Assembly (NCBI GenBank): GCA_003151275.1
Contig: PLXC01000028.1
Coordinates: 1-34,229 of the forward strand
Source: Candidatus Melainabacteria bacterium
GTDB lineage: Bacteria; Cyanobacteriota; Vampirovibrionia; Obscuribacterales; Obscuribacteraceae
Direction of reading: 5' to 3'
DNA: 34,229 nucleotides
Below are positions 33,471 through 34,229 of this stretch, one piece after another. Within the stretch, counting starts at the first letter, position 1; every line of letters begins with the position of its first letter. A program made the position numbers and the translations under genes. Under the pieces are notes generated by a model, which ran no database searches, had not been told where the DNA came from, and saw only the letters and a list, made by a program, of their open reading frames with translations.

Positions 33471-33999
33471 TAGCATTCAATTCGACATGCCATCAATAGC
33501 AACGAAGCTACAATGCTCAAAGAGAAGTTTGGGATTAAAGCGCTGCCAGCTGCCCTTACGGAAAACCACCAGCCAAGTGTGGAAGATGGATTTACGAGTC
33601 CTGACCATACTCTGCAGTTTCTCCAGCGCGCACTGCGAACAAAAGACAAATAACAAGCAGAAGTCACTTTCCACCGGACAAATAGCGATCAAAAAAGCGG
33701 ACACTTAAAGGTTTAAAAAAGCGGACAAATAGCGATCAAATTCACATTTAGCTCTCGATGATTATTCAGGACAAGGTCTGGGCGGTCCACAGTTGGCCGA
33801 ACGACGAATTTACCCCAACCCAAATATCTTACGCCTATGCCACAGCTTTGACACAGCATCGGTTATACGTTGATAGACCTGGCACTGTTTAAAATAGTTT
33901 CGCGTGAAATAAGGACCAGAATTGCCACTTACGGTGCGCAATTTTTCTAACAGATTACATGACCTTTTACTACTTATAGATATTGGAGCTCGCAGTAGA
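33471..33999. other. Intergenic region with a repeat pair
   Basis: These 529 bases hold no frame with a ribosome site or recognisable product. The repeats at 33674-33739 are the only structure I see. The A/T-rich part after 33890 probably holds the promoter of the gene at 34000. Confidence 0.45.
33674..33739. repeat. 19-bp direct repeats with nested AAAAAAGCGGACA copies
   Basis: CGGACAAATAGCGATCAAA occurs identically at 33674-33692 and 33721-33739. AAAAAAGCGGACA occurs at 33690-33702 and 33714-33726. Multiple GCGGACA/TGTCCGC copies with A-runs look like the terminal region of an insertion element, possibly IS21-like, but no transposase is present. A relic end or a regulator site are both possible. 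Confidence 0.6.
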
Positions 34000-34229
34000 A
34001 TGCAAATCAGCAATCATCGTGAATTCAAGTTTGATGGGCTTGTGCAGAAAAAAGACATACTAAAACAAGCGTTCAACGCTGTGTACTTTTTTGGCAGTGC
34101 TATTGTAGTCACCTTAGTTGCGCAAGTATATAACTTGCCGGCGATTTGGGTTATCGCGGCAGTCTTTTCAGTACTTGCATTCGGAGCATGTATCAAGCTA
34201 TACAAGGGCGAATTACATTCGGCCGATCT
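34000..34229 (+). CDS. Small membrane protein, partial (C-terminus outside window)
   Basis: ATG 34000 opens a frame that runs to the window end (76 codons) and begins MQISNHREFKFDG. Two hydrophobic segments (about residues 27-45 and 48-66) suggest two membrane helices with a very short turn. GGAG lies 12 bases upstream, a rather long spacing. No family is recognised. Confidence 0.5.
   Translation, partial: MQISNHREFKFDGLVQKKDILKQAFNAVYFFGSAIVVTLVAQVYNLPAIWVIAAVFSVLAFGACIKLYKGELHSAD

Overview
The window reads like a chromosome segment of a Gram-negative-type, non-photosynthetic relative of Cyanobacteria (Vampirovibrionia/Melainabacteria, perhaps Obscuribacterales). This is an inference, not a measurement. 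It rests on moderate base composition, a secreted protein built from L-E-R-x-V-F-G-K repeats, TadE/TadG-like surface proteins with histidine kinases, and strong AGGAG-type ribosome binding sites. I could not run a database search.

Layout. 1-1799 (minus): a cut-off hypothetical gene and a Ser/Pro-rich protein, with an inverted repeat and helically phased TTGGCA repeats upstream. 2164-7274: an OmpR-type response regulator (minus) divergent from a plus-strand run of a TadE-like protein with a PA-IL (LecA)-like C-terminus, a TadG-like gene broken by one base, and a sensor histidine kinase. 7365-10270: YjbQ, a repeat-rich secreted protein, an sce7726-type PD-(D/E)XK protein and a small acidic protein.

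10453-15742 is the most interesting part, a histidine operon. A 30-residue leader peptide with five consecutive His codons is followed by mutually exclusive hairpins and an intrinsic terminator, which is the layout of a classical his attenuator. Then come hisG, hisH, hisF and a single gene fusing HisA, HisI and HisE. A tandem duplication lies at the hisG/hisH junction. A degenerate 21-23 bp repeat array lies between hisAIE and a class I aminotransferase, and a 36-bp perfect palindrome ends the run. hisD lies about 5 kb further on (20900-22210, minus), in a run with an aminoglycoside-phosphotransferase-like kinase and a HAD protein. hisB and a clear hisC are not in the window.

15777-24837 is mixed: hypothetical genes, a PrlF/YhaV toxin-antitoxin pair with repeats at its promoter, HAD and kinase genes, hisD, a GNAT acetyltransferase, a second HAD phosphatase behind a 26-bp palindrome, and a hypothetical gene. 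25207-30858 is housekeeping and signalling: FtsH protease, convergent phosphoglucomutase, and a CHASE3-type histidine kinase. 30953-34229 holds tRNA-Arg(UCG), a membrane-anchored coiled-coil protein, two small genes, a repeat pair and a membrane-protein gene cut by the window end.

How the genes work together: HisG, HisIE, HisA and HisHF cover the path from PRPP/ATP to imidazole-glycerol phosphate, and HisD does the last two oxidations. The leader predicts that the operon is read through only when charged histidyl-tRNA is scarce. The response regulator, the two pilin-like proteins and the kinase at 2164-7274 may form one regulated cell-surface module.
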